Shown piece by piece: positions 31,164 to 39,278 of a DNA stretch of 64,000 bases. Below the pieces are notes generated by a model that worked only from the letters and a program-made list of their open reading frames with translations, made no database searches and had not been told where the DNA came from. The stretch comes from Variovorax sp. dw_308 (GTDB lineage Bacteria; Pseudomonadota; Gammaproteobacteria; Burkholderiales; Burkholderiaceae_C): positions 372,001 through 436,000 of the forward strand of contig NZ_JAATOM010000003.1 in the NCBI RefSeq assembly GCF_019207085.1. The letters are read 5' to 3'. Position 1 is the first letter of the stretch, and the number at the start of each line of letters is the position of its first letter. A program made the translations under genes and the position numbers.

Positions 31164-31946
31164 ATGACACAAGGCATCGAGAACATGTTCCGCGTCGACG
31201 GCCAGCGTGCGCTGGTGACGGGCGCATCGAGCGGGCTCGGCCGCCGCTTCGCGCTCACGCTGGCAAAGGCCGGGGCTGAACTGGTCGTCGTCGCGCGGCG
31301 CGCCGACAAGCTCGGCGCGCTGGTGGAAGAGGTGCAGGCGCTCGGCGGCAAATGCATTGCGCTGAGCCTGGACGTGACCAGCGGCGCCAGCATCGTCGCC
31401 TGCTTCGACGAACTCGAACGCGCCTGCGGCGGCCCCGCCGACATCGTGGTCAACAACGCGGGCGTGACGGTCACCAAGTCGCTGCTGCAGCACACCGAGG
31501 AGGACTGGGATTCGGTGGTCGGCACCAACCTCAAGGGCGGCTGGATGGTCGCGCAGGAAGCGGCGCGCCGGATGGTCGCCGCGAAGAAGGCCGGCCGCAT
31601 CGTCAACATCGCGTCCATCCTCGGTGAGCGCGTGGCGGGCGGCGTCGCGCCCTATGCGATCTCCAAGGCCGGCGTGGTGCAGGCGACCAAGGCGATGGCG
31701 CTCGAACTGGCCCGCTACGACATCCGCGTCAACGCGATCCTTCCGGGCTGCGTGGTCACCGACCTGAACCGCGACTTCCTCCAGAGCGAGGCCGGCGACA
31801 AGCTGCGCGCGCGCATCCCGACACGCCGCTTCGGCCAACTCGAAGACCTGGACGGCCCGCTTCTGCTGCTGGCCAGCCCGGCCGGCTCGCACATGACCGG
31901 CGCGGTACTCGCGGTGGACGGCGGGCACCTGGTCAGTTCGCTTTGA
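31164..31946 (+). CDS. short-chain dehydrogenase/reductase
   Basis: A 260-residue classical SDR. It has the cofactor motif TGASSGLG (19-26), NNAGVT, and the catalytic Ser-Tyr-Lys set with YAISK (Tyr164, Lys168), then PGCVVTDLN. A hydroxyacyl-CoA or ketoacyl-CoA substrate would fit its neighbours: in the lva pathway, an SDR (LvaD) oxidises 3-hydroxyvaleryl-CoA, and PhaB-type SDRs make the monomer for PHA synthase. An in-frame GTG at 31152 overlaps the ligase stop (GTGA) and is an alternative start; I chose the ATG that gives the shorter usual N-terminus. Confidence 0.87.
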   Translation: MTQGIENMFRVDGQRALVTGASSGLGRRFALTLAKAGAELVVVARRADKLGALVEEVQALGGKCIALSLDVTSGASIVACFDELERACGGPADIVVNNAGVTVTKSLLQHTEEDWDSVVGTNLKGGWMVAQEAARRMVAAKKAGRIVNIASILGERVAGGVAPYAISKAGVVQATKAMALELARYDIRVNAILPGCVVTDLNRDFLQSEAGDKLRARIPTRRFGQLEDLDGPLLLLASPAGSHMTGAVLAVDGGHLVSSL

Positions 31947-31971
31947 ACTCCTCGCACAAGAAAGCACCTAC

Positions 31972-32979
31972 ATGACCGCCGAAAACGACAACGAAGCACG
32001 CAACGAATCCGGCCAGCTCTTCGAGTGGTGGCGCGGCCAGATCGCCAACCTGGCCGGCATCGCCATGCCCAAGGACGGCGCCGTGGCCGTGGATGGCAAC
32101 GGCCTGCCCTTTCCGGCCGGGCAGGTGGCGCAGGCACTGCAACTCACGCAGCAACTGATCGGCCCGCTCTACCAGGGTTATGTCCAGGCGCTGCTCGCGA
32201 ACCCGGACCCCGGCGAGGCTTTCATCTCGCTGCAGGACGTGCTCCGCCGGCAGATGCAGGGCATCGCCGATGCGCTGGGCGTCATGGCGCCGGGCCTGAA
32301 GTCCGCCCAGACCCTGCTGACCGACGGCTGGGGCTTGATGGGGGCGCCGATGGAATTGTTCGGCCATGCGCTCGCGCCCCTGTCCCTCAACCTGGAGCGC
32401 GCCTATGGCGGCCTGGCCGATGCCTTCGGCCTGGCGCCGACGCGCGAACTGCAGGGCGCGGCGCGCGAACTGGCAGCCGCCTCGCTCGGCAAGCAGCAGG
32501 CGCAGGCGCAGTACATGAGCATCGTCGTGGCCGCGTTGGCCAAGGGCAACGACATGCTGTTGAAGGACCTTCGCGCGATGGGCGAACGTGGCGAGTCGGT
32601 CGACTCGCTGCTGAAGCTGGTGCGGCTCTGGGCCCGTGCGCTCGATCAGTCCATGCACGGCGCGATGCAGGGCCCCGATGCGCTCGCGGCCTCGGCCGAG
32701 CTGGTGCGGGCACGCGCGCGCACCAGAAAGCAGAAGCAGCGCATCGTCGCCATCGCCAGCGAGGCGCTGAACATCCCGACGCGCGCCGAAGTCGACGACG
32801 CCTACCGCGAGATCCAGGAACTCAAGCGCCAGGTGCGCCGCCTGCGCAAGCCGGTCGCGCCAGCGCCAGCTGCCGTCGCCGAACTGGCCGCTCCCAAGCC
32901 CAAGCCCGCCGCCAGGCCCACGGAATCCCACCCCGCCGCTGCCAAGCGCATCCCATCGTCAAAGGGCCAGAAAGCATGA
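31972..32979 (+). CDS. phaE: class III PHA synthase subunit PhaE
   Basis: A 335-residue helical protein directly upstream of a PhaC. It opens with acidic residues and FEWWRGQIANLAG, has long amphipathic helices throughout, and a late conserved block LKLVRLWARALDQ and QKQRIVAIASEALNIPTRAEVDDAYREIQELKRQVRRL typical of PhaE/PhaM-type partners. A Lys/Pro/Ala-rich tail (about 290-335) could bind DNA or the granule. PhaE activates and dimerises the shorter class III PhaC. It overlaps phaC by 4 bp. PhaE proteins are poorly conserved, so the call leans on synteny. Confidence 0.8.
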   Translation: MTAENDNEARNESGQLFEWWRGQIANLAGIAMPKDGAVAVDGNGLPFPAGQVAQALQLTQQLIGPLYQGYVQALLANPDPGEAFISLQDVLRRQMQGIADALGVMAPGLKSAQTLLTDGWGLMGAPMELFGHALAPLSLNLERAYGGLADAFGLAPTRELQGAARELAAASLGKQQAQAQYMSIVVAALAKGNDMLLKDLRAMGERGESVDSLLKLVRLWARALDQSMHGAMQGPDALAASAELVRARARTRKQKQRIVAIASEALNIPTRAEVDDAYREIQELKRQVRRLRKPVAPAPAAVAELAAPKPKPAARPTESHPAAAKRIPSSKGQKA

Positions 32980-34115
32980 CCGCCACCCCCACTGCCACGC
33001 TGCCGATCCGCCTCACCCCCGAAGGCGTGATGCGCGAACTGCAACGCGTCACCGAGAACATCACGCGCGGCAGCCAGCGCCTGGCTTCCTACACCGAGGA
33101 CCAGCTCGCCATCGCGACCACGCCCAAGGACGAGGTCTGGCGGCAGGACACGGTGCGCCTCTACCGCTACCGCCCCATCGTCGACAAGCCGATGGGCCCG
33201 CCGATCCTGCTGGCCTACGCCCTGGTCGGCCGCTACCAGATGATCGACCTGGAACCGGACCGCTCCTTCGTGCGCAAGCTGCTCGCGGAAGGCCTCGATG
33301 TCTACGTCGTCGACTGGGGCCATCCCACGCGCGCGCAGCGCTGGCTCACCATCGACGACTACGTCTCGGGCTACCTGGACGATTGCGTCGACGTGATCCG
33401 CGAGCGCCACGGCGTCGACCAGATCAACCTGCTGGGCGTTTGCCAGGGCGGCGTGTTCTGCACCTGCTACGCCGCGCTGTTCCCGGAGAAGATCAAGAAC
33501 CTCGTCATCACCGTGACGCCGCTGGACTTCCACGGCGACAAGGCGCTGCCGCCCGAGCCGGGCTCCGGCTACATGAACCTGTGGGCGCGCGCGCTGCAGC
33601 CCGAAGACATCGACCTGATGGTCGAGACGATGGGCGTGGCGCCGGGTGCGGCGGTGGGCCTTTCATTCCTGATGATGAGCCCGGTGCTCAACATGACGAA
33701 GTACACGACCGAGCTCGTCGACATCCTCGACGATGAATCCAAGATGCTCGGCTTCCTGCACATGGAACGCTGGATCGCCGACCGTCCGGGGCACCCCGGC
33801 GAGGTCCTGCGCCAATGGTTCAAGGACCTCTACCAGGAGAACAAGCTGATCCGCAACGAACTGATGCTGGGGGACAGGCGCGTGGACCTGAACAACATCC
33901 GCATGCCGGTGCTCAATGTCTACGCGCAGGGCGACGTGGTCGTGCCGACCTGCTGCTCCAGCGACATGGGGGACAAGTTCGGCACAAAGGACTACAGCGA
34001 GCTGTCGGTGCCTGGCGGGCACATCGGCACCTTCGTCGGCGGCAAGGCGCAGAAGGTGCTCGCGCCTTCCATCTCGAAGTGGCTGAAGGAACGCAACGAG
34101 GATACGAACGCATGA
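32976..34115 (+). CDS. phaC: class III polyhydroxyalkanoate synthase PhaC
   Basis: A 379-residue alpha/beta-hydrolase-type PHA synthase, polymerising (R)-3-hydroxyacyl-CoA. The catalytic triad is clear: Cys156 in LGVCQGGVFC, Asp320 in YAQGDVVVP and His349 in VPGGHIGTF. It is the size of class III enzymes (about 355-380) and lacks the 200-residue N-terminal domain of class I PhaC, which is the usual betaproteobacterial type. The LYRYRP and DVYVVDWG motifs are typical. It is joined by ATGA overlaps to phaE before and the acyl-CoA dehydrogenase after it, so it is made together with an acyl-CoA pathway. Confidence 0.93.
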   Translation: MTATPTATLPIRLTPEGVMRELQRVTENITRGSQRLASYTEDQLAIATTPKDEVWRQDTVRLYRYRPIVDKPMGPPILLAYALVGRYQMIDLEPDRSFVRKLLAEGLDVYVVDWGHPTRAQRWLTIDDYVSGYLDDCVDVIRERHGVDQINLLGVCQGGVFCTCYAALFPEKIKNLVITVTPLDFHGDKALPPEPGSGYMNLWARALQPEDIDLMVETMGVAPGAAVGLSFLMMSPVLNMTKYTTELVDILDDESKMLGFLHMERWIADRPGHPGEVLRQWFKDLYQENKLIRNELMLGDRRVDLNNIRMPVLNVYAQGDVVVPTCCSSDMGDKFGTKDYSELSVPGGHIGTFVGGKAQKVLAPSISKWLKERNEDTNA

Positions 34116-35323
34116 CGACCCAACCCCCGACTCCTATCGGCCACCTCCCGACGGAGCGCGCCCACGCCATCGGCAAGCGCGTCGAGGCCTTCGTCCGCGA
34201 CGTCGTGGTTCCCTACGAGCGCGATCCGCGCTGCGGCCCGCACGGCCCGAGCGAGGATCTCGTGCGCGAGTTGCGCGCCAAGGCCCGCGAGGCCGGCGTG
34301 CTCACGCCGCACATCCTCGACGATGGCGACCACCTCTCGCAACTCGAGACGGCCCATGTCCTGCGCTTCAGCGGCCTCTCGACGCTGGGCCCCACGGCCG
34401 TCAACACGGCAGCGCCCGACGAGGGCAACATGTTCCTGCTCGGCAAGGTCGCATCGGCCGCGCAGAAGGAACGCTTCCTGGCAAGGCTCGTGAGCGGCGA
34501 GGCGCGTTCCGCCTTCTTCATGACGGAGCCGGCCGACGAAGGCGGCGCGGGCTCCGACCCGTCGATGTTGCAGACCACCGCGGTGCGCGAGGGCGGCGGC
34601 TGGGTCATCAACGGCCGCAAGGCCTTCATCACCGGCGCGGTCGGTGCCTCTGTGGGCATCGTCATGGCGCGCACCAGCACCGGCGACAAGACCACCGCGA
34701 CCATGTTCCTGGTCGACCTGCCGCATCGGGCGATCCGCGTCGAACGCGTGCTCGACACCATCGACAGTTCGATGCCCGGCGGCCATTCGGTCGTCCTCAT
34801 CGACGGCCTGAAGGTCGCCGACGACCAGGTGCTCGGCCAGGTGGACGAAGGCTTCCGCTACGCGCAGATCCGGCTGTCTCCCGCACGCCTGTCGCACTGC
34901 ATGCGCTGGCTCGGCGCGTGCGTGCGCTCGCAGGAGATCGCCACCGCGTACGCGGTGCGGCGCAAGGCCTTCGGCAAGCTGCTGGTCGATCACGAGGGCG
35001 TCGGCTTCATGCTCGCGGAAAACATGATCGACCTGAAGCAGGCCGAGCTGATGATCGACTGGTGCGCCACGGTGCTCGACTCCGGCTCGCTCGGCACCAC
35101 CGAAAGCTCGGTGACCAAGGTGGCCGTCGCGGACCTGCTGTTCCGCATCGCCGACCGCTGCGTGCAGGTGATGGGCGGCACCGGCGTCTCGCGCGACAGC
35201 ATCGTGGAGCAGGTGTTCCGGGAAGTGCGCGCGTTTCGCATCTATGACGGCCCGACCGAGGTGCACAAGTGGTCGCTGGCCAAGAAGATCAAGCGCGATG
35301 CGCTCGGAAAGGGCCACGCATGA
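34112..35323 (+). CDS. acyl-CoA dehydrogenase, ACAD10/11-like
   Basis: A 403-residue flavoprotein of the acyl-CoA dehydrogenase superfamily: helical N-terminal domain, beta domain with FFMTEPADEGGAGSD (about 131-147), and helical C-terminal domain with QVMGGTGVSRD. The C-terminal motif reads YDGPTEVH (378-385) instead of the common YEGTSEI, a form seen in ACAD10/11 and LvaC. Those enzymes work with an APH-type kinase to convert 4-phospho-acyl-CoA to an enoyl-CoA or 3-hydroxyacyl-CoA. The gene for such a kinase follows in a 4-bp overlap. The exact acyl group is not known. Confidence 0.85.
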   Translation: MTTQPPTPIGHLPTERAHAIGKRVEAFVRDVVVPYERDPRCGPHGPSEDLVRELRAKAREAGVLTPHILDDGDHLSQLETAHVLRFSGLSTLGPTAVNTAAPDEGNMFLLGKVASAAQKERFLARLVSGEARSAFFMTEPADEGGAGSDPSMLQTTAVREGGGWVINGRKAFITGAVGASVGIVMARTSTGDKTTATMFLVDLPHRAIRVERVLDTIDSSMPGGHSVVLIDGLKVADDQVLGQVDEGFRYAQIRLSPARLSHCMRWLGACVRSQEIATAYAVRRKAFGKLLVDHEGVGFMLAENMIDLKQAELMIDWCATVLDSGSLGTTESSVTKVAVADLLFRIADRCVQVMGGTGVSRDSIVEQVFREVRAFRIYDGPTEVHKWSLAKKIKRDALGKGHA

Positions 35324-36372
35324 GCAAGAGCAACACGAGCGCCACGCCACTCGTGCAACAAGATCTGTCCGGGGAAAACCTCGCGGAATGGATGACGGCG
35401 AATGTCGACGGCTTCAAGGGGCCGATCTCGGCCGAACGCTTTGCCGGCGGCCAGTCCAATCCCACCTACAAGCTCACGACGCCGACGCGCTCCTACGTGC
35501 TGCGGCGCAAGCCCTCCGGCCACTTGCTCAAGGGCGCCCATGCGGTCGAGCGCGAGGCCTGCGTCATCGGTGCGCTGCACGGCGCGGGCTTTCCGGTGCC
35601 GCGGGTCTACGGGCTGTGCCAGGACGATGCGGTGATCGGCAGCTGGTTCTACGTCATGGAGATGATGGAGGGACGGATCATCTGGGACGCGACGCTGTCG
35701 AAGCTGCCGGCCGCCGAGCGCGCCGCGTACTTCGATGCGATGAACGCGACGCTGGCGCAACTTCACTGCGTCGACTACGCTGCCATCGGGCTCGGCGACT
35801 ACGGCCGTCCCGGCGCGTATGTGGAGCGCCAGGTCAAGCGCTGGTCGAAGCAGTACTTCGAGGACGAGGCCGCGGGCCGCAATGCGCACATGGACCTGCT
35901 GGTCGAATGGCTGCCGAAGAACATTCCGGCCGGCGACGAGACCTCCATCGTCCACGGCGACTACCGCATCGACAACCTGATGTTCCATCCGACCGAGCCG
36001 CGCGTCATCGCCGTGCTCGACTGGGAGCTTTCCACGCTGGGCCATCCGCTGGCCGACTTCGCCTACCACGCCATGATGTACCGCATGCCGCCGGACATCC
36101 TGGGCGGCATCATGGGCGTGGACCTGGCGGCCTCGCGCCTGCCGGATGAGGCAGAGTATGTGCGGGCCTACTGCGAGCGCACCGGGCGCGATGGCATCGG
36201 GGACCTGGACTTCTACGTCGCCTTCAACATGTTCCGCTTCGCCGCCATCCTGCACGGCATCCGCGGGCGCGTGCTGCGCGGCACGGCGTCGAGCCCCGAG
36301 GCGGTGGCGCTGTCGTCGAAATTCGAACGGGTGGCGGAGCTGGCCTGGGGGGAAGCCACGAAGACCGCGTGA
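35320..36372 (+). CDS. APH-family kinase, ACAD10/11-kinase or LvaA-like
   Basis: A 350-residue aminoglycoside-phosphotransferase-fold kinase. It has a nucleotide-binding N lobe (SYVLRRKPSGHLLKGAHAVERE, about 59-80), the catalytic loop VHGDYRIDNLMF (212-219) and the Mg-binding VLDWELS. This subgroup, often encoded beside acyl-CoA dehydrogenases, phosphorylates 4-hydroxyacyl-CoA (LvaA in Pseudomonas putida; the kinase domain of human ACAD10/11) rather than antibiotics. The ATGA overlap with the dehydrogenase supports a joint reaction. It is the last gene of the operon. Confidence 0.87.
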   Translation: MSKSNTSATPLVQQDLSGENLAEWMTANVDGFKGPISAERFAGGQSNPTYKLTTPTRSYVLRRKPSGHLLKGAHAVEREACVIGALHGAGFPVPRVYGLCQDDAVIGSWFYVMEMMEGRIIWDATLSKLPAAERAAYFDAMNATLAQLHCVDYAAIGLGDYGRPGAYVERQVKRWSKQYFEDEAAGRNAHMDLLVEWLPKNIPAGDETSIVHGDYRIDNLMFHPTEPRVIAVLDWELSTLGHPLADFAYHAMMYRMPPDILGGIMGVDLAASRLPDEAEYVRAYCERTGRDGIGDLDFYVAFNMFRFAAILHGIRGRVLRGTASSPEAVALSSKFERVAELAWGEATKTA

Positions 36373-36420
36373 GCGGGTGCAATTTGAAGCTGGCAGGCGC
36401 TCGGCCCCTTCAGGTCCTTG

Positions 36421-36459
36421 CGCAGCGAAATAACGCAGGAGCTTCGGCCACCGGCCGGG
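36421..36459 (-). repeat. possible degenerate copy of the intergenic palindromic repeat
   Basis: CGCAGCGAAATAA followed by GGAG and a GCTTCGGCC-type arm resembles the better copies at 48977-49036 and 49500-49547, in the same orientation as the second. It lies between the operon end and the convergent epimerase gene. The similarity covers about 13 bases exactly and the rest loosely. Confidence 0.35.
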
Positions 36460-36462
36460 TTC

Positions 36463-37128
36463 TCAAGCCCCGAGCCGATTGATGTCGGCCATCTCCACGA
36501 ACGGCGTCGGAGCCCCTCGCTTGGCCACCGCCAGCATCGCGCGCCCGACCTTCTCGCTCGTGGTCACCGAGTTGGGCGCGACCGCCCCGAACACCCGGAA
36601 CAGCGGCCCGGTCAGGCTGTAGATGCCCTGGTACAGCGGCGTCTTCGAACGCACACCATGCAGGGGCTGGATGATGCCGGGCCGGAACATGTAGGCCGCC
36701 TTGAACGGCAGCTTCAGCAAGGCGTTCTCGGTCGCGCCCTTGACCCGCGCCCACATCACCGGCCCGCGCTCGCTGCTGTCGCAACCGGCGCCTGTCACGA
36801 AGGTGAAGGTCATCTTCGGATTGAGCCGCGCCAGCACCGTGGCCGCGGCCATCGGCAGGTCGTAGCTGAGCCGGCGGTAGTCGGCCTCCTTCATGCCCAC
36901 GGACGACACGCCCAGGCAGAAGAAGCAGGCGTCGAAGCCCTTGAGCTTCGATTCGACCGCCGAATAGTCGTAGAAGTCGCTGACGATCAGCTCGCCGAGC
37001 TTGGGTTCGGACTTGCCGAGTGAACTCCGCCCGACCGCCACCACGCGCTTCACGTCGGGGTCGAGCAGGCATTCACGCAACACACCCTGGCCAACCATGC
37101 CGCTGGCGCCGAAAAGCAGGACTTTCAT
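36463..37128 (-). CDS. NAD(P)-binding epimerase-like protein
   Basis: A 221-residue Rossmann protein starting MKVLLFGASGMVGQGVLREC; GASGMVGQG (7-15) is the dinucleotide-binding turn of atypical extended SDRs. A catalytic YxxxK is not evident (ADYRRLSYD is the nearest Tyr region), and the family is usually annotated as NAD-dependent epimerase/dehydratase or HTATIP2-like. It ends 3 bp after the thioredoxin stop region begins, so both are probably co-transcribed with the YihY gene. Confidence 0.8.
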   Translation of the reverse strand: MKVLLFGASGMVGQGVLRECLLDPDVKRVVAVGRSSLGKSEPKLGELIVSDFYDYSAVESKLKGFDACFFCLGVSSVGMKEADYRRLSYDLPMAAATVLARLNPKMTFTFVTGAGCDSSERGPVMWARVKGATENALLKLPFKAAYMFRPGIIQPLHGVRSKTPLYQGIYSLTGPLFRVFGAVAPNSVTTSEKVGRAMLAVAKRGAPTPFVEMADINRLGA

Positions 37129-37131
37129 GGA

Positions 37132-37500
37132 TCAGATCTCGAATTGTTCGGGGGCCTGGCGCAGCGCGGCCAGCAGCGTGCTCACTTCGGGGTCGGCGGC
37201 ACGGGCCGGCTGCAGCGACGCGAGCATGCGCAAGAGCGTCTCGGCATGGGGCAGCATCGGCCCGATGAAATGGGTGCCTTGCCCGCCTGCGACGAGAAGG
37301 GTCGGAAAGGTCTCCACGTCGAAGTCGTCGGCAATGTCGGCATGGTCCTCGATGTCGACCCAGGCAAAGCGCATGGAAGGATGGGCCTTGGCCACCTGCT
37401 CGAACAGCGGGCGGTATTCGCGGCAGGCCCCGCACCATTCGGCGCAAAGGCACACCACCCAGAGGGCGTCATCGGCGGGGGATTGGAGTACTGCGTTCAA
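37132..37500 (-). CDS. thioredoxin-family protein
   Basis: A 122-residue thioredoxin fold with the active-site motif WCGAC (residues about 22-26, in CAEWCGACREYRP) rather than WCGPC, and the cis-Pro in ETFPTLLVAG. No signal peptide, so cytoplasmic. The changed dipeptide between the cysteines would shift its redox potential relative to TrxA. It sits between YihY and the epimerase-like gene, 28 bp and 3 bp away, in one direction. Confidence 0.88.
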   Translation of the reverse strand: MNAVLQSPADDALWVVCLCAEWCGACREYRPLFEQVAKAHPSMRFAWVDIEDHADIADDFDVETFPTLLVAGGQGTHFIGPMLPHAETLLRMLASLQPARAADPEVSTLLAALRQAPEQFEI

Positions 37501-37527
37501 GGAAGCGGGATTATCAGTCGGGTGGAA

Positions 37528-38739
37528 TTACAGCGCATCGCGCAGGCGCAACTCCGCGAGCGGGGCTTTTTGCCAGACCGGCTGCAGGCTCTGCGCCGGC
37601 GGCAGCAGCAGGCGCCCGACCAGCGGGGCCAGCGACGTGCTGTCGGGATCGGCCAGCAGCACGAAGCGCGGATCGTCGTTGCCGGGCGCTTCGGCCAGCG
37701 GCGCGATCCAGTCCATCGCGACCAGCGTCTCCAGCACCGGCGCAAGCTGCAGCGAGTCGACCCGCAAGCGCTGCACCAGCGCCGCGCCGCCGAGTCCGCG
37801 CGCCGCTGTCGACTGGGCGGCGTGCAGGTTCTGCAGCACTTCGAGCGCCAGCTGGAAGCGCCAGCCGGCCACATTGCCGCGGCGCGCCACGCCCGTCATC
37901 AGGCTCGGCAGGTAGGCCGCGATGACCGCGCCGAGCAGCACGATCACCCAGGCGATGTAGATCCAGATCAGCAGGATGGGCAGGATCGCGAACGCACCGT
38001 AGATTACCGAGTACGAGGGCATCAGGCTCAGGTAGAAGGCCAGGCCGCGCTTGGCGATGTCGATGGCAACCGCCACGAAAAGACTTCCCGCCCAGGCGTG
38101 CGCCCACTTGACGTGGGTGTTGGGCACGAAGCGGTACAGCGTGGCGAGGGCGCCCGCCACCAGGATGAATTCGACCGCGTCGAACAGCGTCTTGAGGAGG
38201 GCGATGCCTCCCTGTCCGCCGCCCCACGCCGCGAACGCCCAGCCCGTGGTGGTGATGCTGACCGCCAGCATCACCGGACCGAGCGTGATCGCGCACCAGT
38301 AGATCAGCACGCGCTGCGCCAGCGGGCGCGGCGTGCGCACACGCCAGATGTTGTTGAGCGTCTTGTCGATGGTGAGGATCAATGCGACGGCGGTGAACAC
38401 CAGCACCACCAGCCCGGCAATGCCCAACCCACTCGCCTTGCTCGAGAACTGGTTCAGGTAGTCCAGCACCTGCCGCGCGATGTTGTCGGGGATCAGGCTT
38501 TCGACCAGCCAGCGCTGGAGGCGTCCGCGCATGTACGCGAACATCGGGAACACCGTGAACAAGGCCAGCGCCACGGTGAAGAACGGCACCAGCGCAATGA
38601 TGGTGGTGAAGGTGAGGCTGCTGGCCGTCAAGCCGAGCCGGTCTTCGCGAAATCGCTTTCCGAGTACGGCGGCGGTGTTGCGCCAGGGAAATTGCGAGAG
38701 ATCTTGCAGCCACTGCCGGGAATTCATGCCCGGTATCAT
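37528..38739 (-). CDS. YihY/virulence factor BrkB family membrane protein
   Basis: A 403-residue inner-membrane protein with six or so helices over residues 30-290 and the family phrases GLTASSLTFTTIIALVPFF and ILLIWIYIAWVIVLLGA. Members were once called ribonuclease BN, but this is regarded as an error; their role is unclear (transport or envelope functions). The C-terminal 110 residues look like a soluble winged-helix-type tail. The start at 38739 is preceded by GGGGTGA; a Met 12 bases downstream is an alternative. Confidence 0.87.
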   Translation of the reverse strand: MIPGMNSRQWLQDLSQFPWRNTAAVLGKRFREDRLGLTASSLTFTTIIALVPFFTVALALFTVFPMFAYMRGRLQRWLVESLIPDNIARQVLDYLNQFSSKASGLGIAGLVVLVFTAVALILTIDKTLNNIWRVRTPRPLAQRVLIYWCAITLGPVMLAVSITTTGWAFAAWGGGQGGIALLKTLFDAVEFILVAGALATLYRFVPNTHVKWAHAWAGSLFVAVAIDIAKRGLAFYLSLMPSYSVIYGAFAILPILLIWIYIAWVIVLLGAVIAAYLPSLMTGVARRGNVAGWRFQLALEVLQNLHAAQSTAARGLGGAALVQRLRVDSLQLAPVLETLVAMDWIAPLAEAPGNDDPRFVLLADPDSTSLAPLVGRLLLPPAQSLQPVWQKAPLAELRLRDAL

Positions 38740-38873
38740 AGGTTCACCCCCCGGGCCGCCCGGCACTGCGAGTCGAGCCGCCACCCCCTCGGCGGGGCAG
38801 CACCAGCGGCCGCGCGAAGCCGATTCTTCGCGGTGTTCCTGGAAGGGGTCCTGCCACCTGCAAGCTTTCCGTT

Positions 38874-39278
38874 TTGACAACCACCGCAACGCCCTCTTCT
38901 TCCGTCGCCCTGACCCGTATCCTGGCCGTGGGCAGCCTGGTCGGCCTGATCGTGCTCGGCCTTGCGTGGGAGATGTGGCTCGCGCCCGTGCGGCCCGGCG
39001 GTTCCTGGCTGGCGCTCAAGGTGCTGCCGCTGATCGTGCCGCTGGCCGGGCTCCTGAAGAACCGCATGTACACCTATCGCTGGGTCAGCCTCATGGTCTG
39101 GCTCTATTTCACCGAAGGCGTGGTGCGCGCCTGGAGCGACGTGCTGCCGCTGAGCCGCGCGCTCGCGCTGCTGGAAGTGGTCTTGTGCCTCGTCCTCTTC
39201 GTCGCCTGCGCCTTTCACGTGCGGCTGCGCCTGCGCAACGCCGCGGCGCAACACCCCACCGGGACTGCCTCCTCATGA
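38874..39278 (+). CDS. DUF2069 membrane protein
   Basis: A 134-residue inner-membrane protein with four hydrophobic helices and the DUF2069 phrases LAWEMWLAPVRPGGSWLALKVLPL and RMYTYRWVSLMVWLYFTEG. It starts from TTG at 38874, since no ATG occurs before the first helix. Function of the family is unknown. Its stop overlaps the downstream oxidoreductase start (ATGA). Confidence 0.82.
   Translation: MTTTATPSSSVALTRILAVGSLVGLIVLGLAWEMWLAPVRPGGSWLALKVLPLIVPLAGLLKNRMYTYRWVSLMVWLYFTEGVVRAWSDVLPLSRALALLEVVLCLVLFVACAFHVRLRLRNAAAQHPTGTASS

Noticed and set aside
35320..36372. Aminoglycoside resistance gene
   Set aside because: The APH fold is present, but the operon position next to an ACAD10/11-like dehydrogenase points to acyl-CoA metabolism, not antibiotic modification.
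37528..38739. Ribonuclease BN
   Set aside because: The YihY family was once given this name; it is a membrane protein and true RNase BN is a different metallo-enzyme.
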